Shown here in pieces: positions 25,456 to 32,763 of a stretch of 64,000 nucleotides of DNA. How positions within the stretch are numbered: position 1 is the stretch's first letter; each line of letters begins with the position of its first letter. The translations under genes and the position numbers were made by a program. A model generated the notes under the pieces. That model worked only from the letters and a program-made list of their open reading frames with translations. It was not told the DNA's origin and did no database searches. Source of the stretch: Thermohalobaculum sp951813525. Lineage in GTDB: Bacteria; Pseudomonadota; Alphaproteobacteria; Rhodobacterales; Rhodobacteraceae. Location: NCBI GenBank assembly GCA_951813525.2, contig CATOTJ020000002.1:124001-188000 (forward strand). The letters are read 5' to 3'.

Positions 25456-26727
25456 ATGAAAGCCCTTGAAGGCGTCAAAATCCTCGATTTCACCCATGTG
25501 CAATCCGGCCCCACATGCACGCAGCTGCTGGCTTGGTTCGGGGCTGACGTCATCAAGGTCGAACGTCCCGGCGTCGGGGATGCGACGCGCAAGCAATTGG
25601 TCGATGTTCCGGGTGCAGACAGCCTCTATTTCACGATGCTGAACCACAACAAACGGTCGATCACCCTGAATACCAAGAACGAGACCGGCAAGGAGGTGCT
25701 CGAACGTCTGGTCAAGGAGTGCGACGTGCTGGTCGAGAACTTTGCGCCGGGCGCGCTCGACCGGATGGGATTTGGCTGGGGCCGTATTCAGGAACTGAAC
25801 CCGCGTATGATCATGGCCTCGGTCAAGGGGTTTGGGCCTGGAAAGTACGAGGACTGCAAGGTCTATGAGAACGTGGCGCAGTGTGCAGGCGGCTCGGCCT
25901 CGACCACTGGTTTCCTCGATGGCCCGCCCTTGGTGACAGGGGCGCAGATCGGTGACAGCGGCACCGGACTGCACTTGGCCCTGGGGATCGTGACTGCGCT
26001 GTTCCAGCGCGAGAAGACCGGACGCGGCCAAAAAGTTCTGGCTGCGATGCAGGACGGGGTCTTGAACCTTTCCCGCGTCAAGCTGCGCGATCAACAGCGT
26101 CTTTCCGCCGGGCCGTTGAAAGAATATTCGCAGTTCGGCGAGGGTGTCCCGTTTGGCGAGGCGACGCCGCGTGCCGGCAATGACAGCGGCGGTGGTCAAC
26201 CCGGCCGTATCCTGAAGTGCAAGGGCTGGGAAATCGATCCGAACGCCTACACCTATTTCATCACCCAGGCGGCCGTTTGGGAGCCGATTTGTGACATTAT
26301 CGGCAAACCCGAATGGAAGGACGCCCCGGGATACAAAACGCCGCCGGAACGTTTGGACAAGCTGAATGAAATCTTTGGCGCGATCGAAGATTGGACCAAG
26401 ACCAAGACCAAGTTCGAAGTCATGGACATCTGTAATCCGGTCAACATTCCGGTTGGTCCGATCCTCAGCATGAAGGAAATCATGGAGGATGAAGGCCTGC
26501 AGGCGACCGGCACGATCGTCAAGGTCGACCATCCCGAGCGCGGCGCGTATTACTCGGTCGGTTGTCCGGTCAAGTTGTCCGATTGCGAGGTCGAGGTGAC
26601 GCGCAGCCCACTGTTGGGAGAGCATACAGCCGAGATTCTTGCAGACGTTCTGGGCTATCAGGGCGAAGACCTTGCGCGGGTCGTTGAATCGGGTGCGGTC
26701 GGCGAAGTGAAACAAGCTGCGGAGTAG
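25456..26727 (+). CDS. frc: Formyl-CoA:oxalate CoA-transferase
   Basis: A 423-residue class III CoA-transferase that moves CoA from formyl-CoA to oxalate, giving oxalyl-CoA for the decarboxylase and free formate. It resembles O. formigenes FRC along its length: LDFTHVQSGPTCTQ, the catalytic Asp167 in GAQIGDSGTG, VYENVAQCAGG, a glycine loop near GGGQPGRILKCKGW and the end region RSPLLGEHTAEIL. The residue aligned with Trp48 of FRC is Gln47, as in the E. coli homologue YfdW. The ATG follows TTTGGAGACACCCC. Its adjacency to oxc makes the oxalate assignment strong compared with other family III transferases. Confidence 0.93.
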   Translation: MKALEGVKILDFTHVQSGPTCTQLLAWFGADVIKVERPGVGDATRKQLVDVPGADSLYFTMLNHNKRSITLNTKNETGKEVLERLVKECDVLVENFAPGALDRMGFGWGRIQELNPRMIMASVKGFGPGKYEDCKVYENVAQCAGGSASTTGFLDGPPLVTGAQIGDSGTGLHLALGIVTALFQREKTGRGQKVLAAMQDGVLNLSRVKLRDQQRLSAGPLKEYSQFGEGVPFGEATPRAGNDSGGGQPGRILKCKGWEIDPNAYTYFITQAAVWEPICDIIGKPEWKDAPGYKTPPERLDKLNEIFGAIEDWTKTKTKFEVMDICNPVNIPVGPILSMKEIMEDEGLQATGTIVKVDHPERGAYYSVGCPVKLSDCEVEVTRSPLLGEHTAEILADVLGYQGEDLARVVESGAVGEVKQAAE

Positions 26728-26732
26728 GGTTA

Positions 26733-26957
26733 ATGCCAGCGGCTGTCCTTTGGATTTTGCTGGCGGTTTATGCCGCCGGCATTCTTTGGGTGCTGGGATT
26801 GCTTTACCTGACGATGATGAAGTTTGCAGGGGTCATGCAAATCGAAAAACCGCGATGGCTGTTCGGGACGGTCCAACGCGCAATGGCAGCGGTCTTGTTG
26901 AGCGCCGCCGTTCTGATCGGATTTGATGTTGTGATGCGCGCTGTGGGGGTGCTTTGA
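26733..26957 (+). CDS. Small two-segment membrane protein in the oxalate operon
   Basis: A 74-residue protein with two hydrophobic helices (about 4-30 and 48-72) separated by a basic loop, KFAGVMQIEKPRWLFGTVQR. It starts 5 nt after the frc stop, preceded by GCGGAGTAGGG, and its stop overlaps the start of the VOC gene (TGATG). No family is recognised. Its fixed position between frc and the VOC gene implies a role in the pathway, for example an accessory membrane component, but nothing in the sequence says which. Confidence 0.75.
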   Translation: MPAAVLWILLAVYAAGILWVLGLLYLTMMKFAGVMQIEKPRWLFGTVQRAMAAVLLSAAVLIGFDVVMRAVGVL

Positions 26958-27781
26958 TGGGAAATGGCCGCGGCATCGATCACGTCGGAATTGCGACGAG
27001 AAATCTCGACGATCTGGCAGCGCAATACGAAGGGTTGGGCTTCACGCTGACCCCGCAGGCCTGGCACCAGGATCATATGGGCACCTCGAACCGGCTGGTG
27101 CAATTCGGCGACCCGGATGGCGGGCGCAACTTTATCGAGTTGCTTGAGGTCGACCGGCCTCAGACGATGCTGCCCCACGCGCCCGGTTTTATGGGCTTTG
27201 GACAGTTCAACCACGATTTCCTGCGCGTTCGCGAGGGATTGAGCCTGATCGTATTCCAGACGGGTGACACAGCGGCGGATCTGGCGCGGTGGAGAGCCAA
27301 GGGTCTGCAAACCTATGATCAGTTCAATTTTGAACGCCAAGCAACGCTGCCTGACGGATCAAAGGAAACCGTGCGGTTCGAGTTGGGGTTCGTAACCGAC
27401 CCGGCGATGCCGCAGATCCTGTTCTATGTCTGTGACAACAAAGCGGAACAGCATTTCTGGAAGCCGGAATATCACGCCCATGCCAATAGCGGCGAGGAGA
27501 TCGAGGCGATCGTCTTGTGCTCGAACCAGCCGCAGCGTCACGCAGAATTTTTGACCCGCCTCTTCGATGGCGATGCCCATGTCGAAGATGACAAGATATC
27601 CGTGCAATTCGGCCCGCACGACATCGTGGTAACGACACCGGCGGAATTGGCCTGGACCGGCTGGGCCGACAATCCGGGGCCGGAGGCCGTTGCCGCAGGC
27701 TTGGAGATTGCAGCGCCAGACTATGATGGCGAACTGATCAAACCGGCGAATGCCGGCGGTGTCTTCATAAGATTCACATAA
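26957..27781 (+). CDS. VOC/glyoxalase-like protein
   Basis: A 274-residue protein of the vicinal-oxygen-chelate superfamily, glyoxalase-like domain type. The opening GRGIDHVGIATRNLDDLAAQ is the first beta-alpha-beta module with a possible metal His; NFIELLEV supplies a possible metal Glu. A second module begins near residue 180 (GEEIEAIVLCSNQPQRHAEF). Members are lyases, dioxygenases or binding proteins. The start ATG overlaps the stop of the small membrane gene, so it belongs to the oxalate operon, but no step of oxalate catabolism is known to need it. Confidence 0.75.
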   Translation: MGNGRGIDHVGIATRNLDDLAAQYEGLGFTLTPQAWHQDHMGTSNRLVQFGDPDGGRNFIELLEVDRPQTMLPHAPGFMGFGQFNHDFLRVREGLSLIVFQTGDTAADLARWRAKGLQTYDQFNFERQATLPDGSKETVRFELGFVTDPAMPQILFYVCDNKAEQHFWKPEYHAHANSGEEIEAIVLCSNQPQRHAEFLTRLFDGDAHVEDDKISVQFGPHDIVVTTPAELAWTGWADNPGPEAVAAGLEIAAPDYDGELIKPANAGGVFIRFT

Positions 27782-27805
27782 GACCGCAAGGTCCGGGAGG
27801 AAGAG

Positions 27806-28720
27806 ATGCGATTGATCGTGATGGGGCAACAGGCCTTTGGCAAGGATGCCTTGGAAAAGATCCTGAATGCGGGCGTCGACGAGGTTGTTGCGGTTTATTG
27901 CGCGCCGGACCGGGAAGGCAAACCGCTTGACCCCTTGAAAGAATTCGCGCTGGAGAAGGGTCTGCCTGTTCACCAGCCGCCCAATTTCAAGGAAGCCGAT
28001 ACGCTTGCGACAATGAAATCGCACGACGCCGATCTGATGGTCATGGCTTTCGTGACCCTTTTCGTGCCGGAGGCCGCCCGCGATACGCCGAAAATGGGTT
28101 CGATCTGTTTCCATCCGTCTTTGCTGCCGCTGCATCGCGGACCATCCGCGGTCAACTGGCCCATCATCTGGGGTTCGGACAAATCCGGGTTCAGCTGGTT
28201 CTATCCGACAGATGGTCTGGACGAGGGCGAGATTCTTTTGCAATGGGAGTCTCCGATCGGGCCCGACGACACAGTGATCGATCTCTATTTCAAGAAGATC
28301 TATCCGGCCGCTATCGACAGCGTATTGCAGGTTTGTGATCTGTTTCGGAGCGGAAACCCGCCCCGGATGACCCAGGACGAGAGCAAGGCGACTTATGAAA
28401 GCTGGTGCAAAAAGAAGGACGCTGAAGTCGATTGGGCGCGTCCGGCGGCGGATGTTTATAACCTGATCCGCGGCACCAATCCGGCGCCCGGCGCGTGGAC
28501 GACAGTTGGCGGCGAAGAGTTGGGTCTGTTTGATGCCCGCCGCGCGAATGGCGAGGGAACGCCCGGGGAAGTCGTCTCTGTATCCGAAGATGGCGTGATT
28601 GTTGCAGCCGATGGTGGGGCGATCCGGTTAATCCGTGTGCGACCCGCTGGTCAGGGAAAGATTCCCGCCAGCGACTGGGCAGCAGCGGCAGGCATTGCCG
28701 CCGGAACGAAATTGGGCTGA
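27806..28720 (+). CDS. Stand-alone formyltransferase, 10-formyl-THF dehydrogenase hydrolase-domain type
   Basis: A 304-residue protein with the formyltransferase N-domain (about 1-200) and C-domain (about 205-304, VYNLIRGTNPAPGAW). The active-site segment reads CFHPSLLPLHRG (His103) followed by WFYPTDGLDEGEILLQ, which supplies the catalytic Asp. In methionyl-tRNA formyltransferase an Asn stands two residues before the His; here it is Cys101, and the segment resembles the hydrolase domain of 10-formyl-THF dehydrogenase (FDH/ALDH1L), which also lacks that Asn. In FDH this domain passes the formyl group from 10-formyl-THF to a phosphopantetheine thiol. Here no carrier or dehydrogenase domain is fused. 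Between frc and fhs it may move formyl between formyl-CoA and THF, or hydrolyse 10-formyl-THF. Confidence 0.8.
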   Translation: MRLIVMGQQAFGKDALEKILNAGVDEVVAVYCAPDREGKPLDPLKEFALEKGLPVHQPPNFKEADTLATMKSHDADLMVMAFVTLFVPEAARDTPKMGSICFHPSLLPLHRGPSAVNWPIIWGSDKSGFSWFYPTDGLDEGEILLQWESPIGPDDTVIDLYFKKIYPAAIDSVLQVCDLFRSGNPPRMTQDESKATYESWCKKKDAEVDWARPAADVYNLIRGTNPAPGAWTTVGGEELGLFDARRANGEGTPGEVVSVSEDGVIVAADGGAIRLIRVRPAGQGKIPASDWAAAAGIAAGTKLG

Positions 28721-28744
28721 CAAGCGCCAAGCGGAGGAAGAAAC

Positions 28745-30415
28745 ATGGCTACCGATATCGAGATTGCCCGCGCGGCGAACAAACAGCAGATCCAGGAGAT
28801 CGGCGCAAAGATCGACATCCCGACCGAGCATCTGCTGCCTTACGGCCACGACAAAGCCAAGATCAGCGCTGAATTCATCAAGGCGCAGGCAGGCAAGGAA
28901 GATGGCAACCTGATCCTGGTGACTGCCATCAACCCGACACCTGCAGGCGAGGGCAAAACGACCACGACGGTGGGTCTTGGCGACGGCCTGAATGCCATTG
29001 GCAAGAACGCGATGATCTGTATTCGCGAAGCGTCGTTGGGCCCGAACTTCGGCATGAAGGGCGGCGCTGCGGGCGGCGGTTACGCTCAGGTCGTGCCGAT
29101 GGAGGATATGAACCTTCACTTCACCGGCGACTTTCACGCGATCACTTCTGCGCACAACCTGCTGTCGGCGATGATCGACAACCACATCTACTGGGGCAAT
29201 TCGCTGGACATCGACACCCGCCGCGTCGTGTGGCGCCGGGTGGTCGATATGAACGACCGGGCGCTGCGCACCATCACAGCCTCGCTGGGCGGTGTTGCCA
29301 ACGGCTTCCCGCGCGAGGCGGGCTTTGACATCACCGTTGCCTCGGAAGTTATGGCGATCCTGTGCCTGGCCAACGATCTGGCCGATTTGGAAAAGCGTCT
29401 GGGCGATATGATCGTCGCCTACCGCCGCGACCGCAGCCCGGTCTATTGCCGCGATATCAAGGCGGCAGGGGCCATGGCGGTACTGCTGAAGGATGCGGTG
29501 CAGCCCAATCTGGTGCAGACACTGGAAAACAACCCCGCATTTGTCCATGGCGGTCCGTTTGCCAACATTGCGCATGGCTGTAATTCGGTGGTCGCTACCA
29601 AGACCGCGCTGAAGCTGGCCGACTATGTGGTCACGGAAGCAGGTTTCGGCGCCGATCTGGGCGCCGAGAAGTTCATGAACATCAAGTGCCGCAAGGCGGG
29701 GCTGTCGCCAAAGGCTGTCGTGATCGTCGCCACCGTGCGCGCGCTGAAGATGAACGGCGGCGTCGCCCGCGCCGATCTGGGGACCGAGAACGTCGATGCC
29801 GTGAAAGCGGGTTGCGGCAACCTTGGCCGTCATGTCGAGAACATGCAGAAATACGGCGTGCCCGCAGTTGTCGGCATCAACCATTTCGTCACCGACACGG
29901 ACGCTGAAATCCAGGCTGTCAAAGACTATGTGGCAAGCATTGGTTCGGAAGCGATCCTCTGCCAGCATTGGGCCAAGGGATCCGAGGGCACCAAGGACCT
30001 GGCGACGCGGGTTGTCGAGATCATTGACGAAGGCAAGGCGGCCTATAAGCCGCTGTACCCGGACGAGATGAGCCTGAGCGACAAGATCGACACGATCTGC
30101 AAAGAGATCTACCGCGCTGACGGTGCCGTGATGGATAAGAAAATCCTCGATCAGCTCAAGCAGTGGGAAGATGCTGGCTATGGCAACTTGCCGGTCTGCA
30201 TGGCCAAGACGCAGTACACGTTCACCACGGATCCAACCCAGCGCGGTGCGCCGACCGGGTTTGACATTCCGGTGCGCGAAGTGCGCCTTTCCGCAGGCGC
30301 CGGGTTCATCGTCGCGATCTGCGGCGAGATCATGACCATGCCGGGCCTGCCGCGTGTACCTGCTGCCGAATCGATCATGCTGAACGATACCGGAGAGATC
30401 GAAGGCCTGTTCTGA
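28745..30415 (+). CDS. fhs: Formate-tetrahydrofolate ligase
   Basis: A 556-residue enzyme making 10-formyl-THF from formate, THF and ATP. It opens with DIEIARAANKQQIQEIGAKI and has the P-loop-like TPAGEGKTTTTVGLGDGL, then EASLGPNFGMKGGAAGGGYA, FTGDFHAITSAHNLL and TEAGFGADLGAEKF, all hallmarks of Fhs. The length is normal (about 556-560). It is the last gene of the operon and is followed by a strong terminator. It would capture the formate released by the oxalate cycle into one-carbon metabolism at the cost of one ATP. Confidence 0.96.
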   Translation: MATDIEIARAANKQQIQEIGAKIDIPTEHLLPYGHDKAKISAEFIKAQAGKEDGNLILVTAINPTPAGEGKTTTTVGLGDGLNAIGKNAMICIREASLGPNFGMKGGAAGGGYAQVVPMEDMNLHFTGDFHAITSAHNLLSAMIDNHIYWGNSLDIDTRRVVWRRVVDMNDRALRTITASLGGVANGFPREAGFDITVASEVMAILCLANDLADLEKRLGDMIVAYRRDRSPVYCRDIKAAGAMAVLLKDAVQPNLVQTLENNPAFVHGGPFANIAHGCNSVVATKTALKLADYVVTEAGFGADLGAEKFMNIKCRKAGLSPKAVVIVATVRALKMNGGVARADLGTENVDAVKAGCGNLGRHVENMQKYGVPAVVGINHFVTDTDAEIQAVKDYVASIGSEAILCQHWAKGSEGTKDLATRVVEIIDEGKAAYKPLYPDEMSLSDKIDTICKEIYRADGAVMDKKILDQLKQWEDAGYGNLPVCMAKTQYTFTTDPTQRGAPTGFDIPVREVRLSAGAGFIVAICGEIMTMPGLPRVPAAESIMLNDTGEIEGLF

Positions 30416-30474
30416 GCAAAAATATCACGATCGTCCATGCGGTTCCGCGCATGGGCGCTTGGTCCAGACGAGCT

Positions 30475-30515
30475 CGGCGCCGGAGGGGGAGTTCCCTTCC
30501 GGCGCCGTTTTCTTT
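30475..30515 (+). terminator. Rho-independent terminator after fhs
   Basis: CGGCGCCGGAGGGGGA pairs with CCCTTCCGGCGCCG (a long GC-rich stem, 30475-30507, with one internal mismatch and a short GTT loop region) and is followed directly by TTTTCTTT. This closes the gntR to fhs operon and separates it from the transporter genes. Confidence 0.88.
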
Positions 30516-30658
30516 GCAGAATGAAAATCTGCATCCGAATATTCGTTGGAATCGCGGATATACAATGGCCATGAGCACCAACCGGATCGCCTGAAATCGT
30601 TGAAATATGGCTTGCGAGCTATTTCCCGTTGCAATCTGAAACAGCGGCTGAAAACCTC

Positions 30659-30671
30659 TTGCACAGTGCAA
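30659..30671. promoter_or_regulatory. 13-bp palindrome TTGCACAGTGCAA before tctC
   Basis: Two 6-bp arms (TTGCAC and GTGCAA) flank a single central A. It lies 17 bp before the GntR-type operator. It could be a second regulator site; no matching site was noticed before gntR. Confidence 0.4.
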
Positions 30672-30688
30672 ATGAGGCGCTAACATCA

Positions 30689-30704
30689 ATCTGGTATACC
30701 AGAT
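30689..30704. promoter_or_regulatory. Putative operator of the GntR/FCD regulator, copy 2
   Basis: ATCTGGTATACCAGAT is a perfect 16-bp palindrome, 113 bp before the tctC start. Its 12-bp core differs from the site before gntR by a single base. The pair is the main evidence that the transporter is in the regulon of the oxalate regulator. Confidence 0.75.
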
Positions 30705-30817
30705 AAAAAACAACCAAAGAGTGAGTTTGAGCCAAGGCTCAACCACCTAGGCAAGACGGGGGGCCGGTGGGTATGCGCCGGGTCAGAATTCTGCCAGTAA
30801 ACCAAAGGGAGGTACAC

Positions 30818-31801
30818 ATGGCATTCACCAGGAGATTTGCGACACTCGCGGGGGTTGCCGCGATTGCGGTCGCAGGCGCGACGCCCGTGCTTGCGGACGG
30901 TCACGGATGGAAGCCGACGAAACCGGTCGATTTCGTGATCATGGCCGGCAAAGGCGGCGGCGCGGACAAGATGGCCCGCCTGATGCAGGCAATCGTCGAA
31001 GAAGGCCAGATGGCCGGGCAGCCATTGGTTCCGATCAACAAGTCCGGTGGGTCGGGTGCAGAGGCGCTGGTTCATCTGAAGAACGCCAAGGACCCGGATC
31101 ATACGATCATGGTCACACTGAACTCGTTCTTCACCACGCCGCTGCGTCAGCCGGGCCTGGGTGTCGATATCATGAAGTTCGCCCCGATCGGGCGTATGGC
31201 AGAAGACACTTTCGTTCTGTGGGTTCACAAGGACGCGGGCATCACCACTTTCGAGCAGTTCTTGGCGGAAGCCAAAAGCCGCGGCGACAAATGGGTGATG
31301 GGCGGTACGGGTAAGAATTCGGAAGACAACATCATCACCGACTTCCTGAATTCGAACTATGGTCTCAGCATCAAGTACATCCCCTATAAGGGCGGTGGCG
31401 CGGTGGCCAAGGATCTGGCCGGCAAGCAGATCAACAGCTCGGTCAATAACCCGTCCGAGGCGCTTGGTTTCTACGAGTCCGGCGATGTTATCCCGCTGGT
31501 TGCGTTCACTGACGAACGCCTGGCGTTGTTCCCGGATACGCCGACGCTGAAGGAGTTGGGCGGCGAATTCTCTTACTTCATGCAGCGGTCGGTTGTTGGC
31601 GCACCGGGCATGTCGAAAGAGGCTTTGGCCTACTACAACAAGCTGTTCCAGGCTGTTTTCGAAACCGAGCAATGGCAGGGATATCGCACCAAGAAGGCCT
31701 TGTTGGGCGAGAAGATCGAAGGCGATGACTTGCGCGCCTACTGGGAAACCCAGCGGAACCGCCATGAAGGCATCCTGAAAGCTTCGGGCGCAATTAAATA
31801 G
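30818..31801 (+). CDS. tctC: Tripartite tricarboxylate transporter substrate-binding protein (TctC family)
   Basis: A 327-residue periplasmic binding protein. The signal peptide (MAFTRRFATLAGVAAIAVAG, cleaved near VLA-DGH) precedes the TctC/BugT fold: PVDFVIMAGKGGGADKMAR, INKSGGSGAEALVHL, WVMGGTGKNSEDNIIT and YIPYKGGGAVAKDLAG. These loops form the double-water-mediated carboxylate site of the family. The ATG at 30818 follows AAAGGGAGGTACAC. With tctB and tctA it makes a secondary, cation-driven importer for small carboxylates. The substrate is not readable from sequence; the shared operator with oxc-frc points to oxalate or a related compound. Confidence 0.9.
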   Translation: MAFTRRFATLAGVAAIAVAGATPVLADGHGWKPTKPVDFVIMAGKGGGADKMARLMQAIVEEGQMAGQPLVPINKSGGSGAEALVHLKNAKDPDHTIMVTLNSFFTTPLRQPGLGVDIMKFAPIGRMAEDTFVLWVHKDAGITTFEQFLAEAKSRGDKWVMGGTGKNSEDNIITDFLNSNYGLSIKYIPYKGGGAVAKDLAGKQINSSVNNPSEALGFYESGDVIPLVAFTDERLALFPDTPTLKELGGEFSYFMQRSVVGAPGMSKEALAYYNKLFQAVFETEQWQGYRTKKALLGEKIEGDDLRAYWETQRNRHEGILKASGAIK

Positions 31802-31808
31802 CGCCCTT

Positions 31809-31830
31809 GCGGGGGCGGAAACGCCCCTGC
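31809..31830 (+). other. Hairpin with GAAA tetraloop between tctC and tctB
   Basis: GCGGGGGCG (31809-31817) pairs with CGCCCCTGC (31822-31830) around a GAAA tetraloop, with one G-T pair. No T-tract follows, so it is probably an mRNA-stabilising or partial-termination hairpin. Such elements commonly let the binding protein be made in excess over the membrane subunits. Confidence 0.7.
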
Positions 31831-31900
31831 GAAGACTATCGCGCCGGGAGTTTTGGCCGACTGGCCGACGCCCGGCGTGAACATATCCGGGAGCGGGTTC

Positions 31901-32752
31901 ATGAAGATTGCCGAACTGGTGATGGCGGTGGCGCTTGCGCTTCTGTCCCTGGCCATCATGTGGAAGTCGGGCGAGGCACCCTGGGGGGCGGAACGCTTCT
32001 CGAATGTGGGTTTTAACGATTCCGGCGCACCTGCTGGCGGCTTCTGGCCTTTCTGGGTCGCCATGGTCATGCTGATTTGCTCGGTCTGGGCATTCGCAAA
32101 CGGTTTTCTGGCAATCCTGCCGGTCGCATCTGTCAATGATGGAATGCGCACAACGCTGATCGTCTTACTGGTGATCGCTGCCGCGTATCCGATTTATGGC
32201 GTCGCAAGATTGTTGATCAGCGCTTTATTCGGCGAAGGAATAGCGGGGGCCGAGGGCGCAATCACCGTTGGCCACGCAATCTTTGCCATATGTGCTTGGC
32301 TGATTGCTGTGATGGCTGTCTTCTTTGTGTTCTGTTTCATCTTTTCGACCCGCGATCAGCGCGGATCCGAACCCTATATCGACCGCCATGGGATCGGAGT
32401 GTTGCTGACCGTCGGTCTGCCCGTTTTCCTGCTGGTGCTGCTGACCGAGACTATCTCGGTCTATTTTTCGATGGCGCTGTTCATTTTCTACTACACTTTG
32501 GTTTTGGGACGGCACGGGCCGATGTTGTCACTGGCGCTGGCGCTTGTCCTGCCGTTTTGGATGTACCTTTTCTTTGACATCACGATGACGACGACGCTGC
32601 CGAAGGGCGCGTTGGCATTGGAGAACGCACTCTACTCGCCGCTTGGCACATGGTTCCGGGAAGCGGGCGGTTTGACGGTCAGTCTCTGCTTTCTGGCTGG
32701 GGGCGTTGTGCTGGTGGGCGCGGCGGTCCTGTCCGCGCGGCGCGCGGCATAG
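31901..32752 (+). CDS. tctB: Tripartite tricarboxylate transporter small membrane subunit (TctB family), enlarged
   Basis: A 283-residue integral membrane protein with about seven hydrophobic segments, for example ELVMAVALALLSLAIMW near the start, FWPFWVAMVMLICSVWAFA, AIFAICAWLIAVMAVFFVFC and a last one at the C-terminus. Typical TctB proteins have about four segments and 150-180 residues, so this one is expanded. The ATG at 31901 follows GGGAGCGGGTTC. It lies between tctC and tctA, ending 11 nt before tctA. The assignment rests partly on context. Confidence 0.82.
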   Translation: MKIAELVMAVALALLSLAIMWKSGEAPWGAERFSNVGFNDSGAPAGGFWPFWVAMVMLICSVWAFANGFLAILPVASVNDGMRTTLIVLLVIAAAYPIYGVARLLISALFGEGIAGAEGAITVGHAIFAICAWLIAVMAVFFVFCFIFSTRDQRGSEPYIDRHGIGVLLTVGLPVFLLVLLTETISVYFSMALFIFYYTLVLGRHGPMLSLALALVLPFWMYLFFDITMTTTLPKGALALENALYSPLGTWFREAGGLTVSLCFLAGGVVLVGAAVLSARRAA

Positions 32753-32763
32753 AGGGGGGCGGG

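Larger units (their letters stand above)
30416..30817. other. 402-bp intergenic region between the oxalate operon and the transporter operon
   Basis: No gene is seen. From left to right it holds a strong intrinsic terminator (30475-30515), an AT-richer stretch, a 13-bp palindrome TTGCACAGTGCAA (30659-30671), the 16-bp GntR-type palindrome (30689-30704) and the tctC leader with its ribosome binding site AAAGGGAGG. The transporter promoter must lie here. Confidence 0.7.

Noticed and set aside
23940..25592. A 550-codon minus-strand frame opposite oxc
   Set aside because: It is antisense to the well-supported oxalyl-CoA decarboxylase and shows no recognisable domain.
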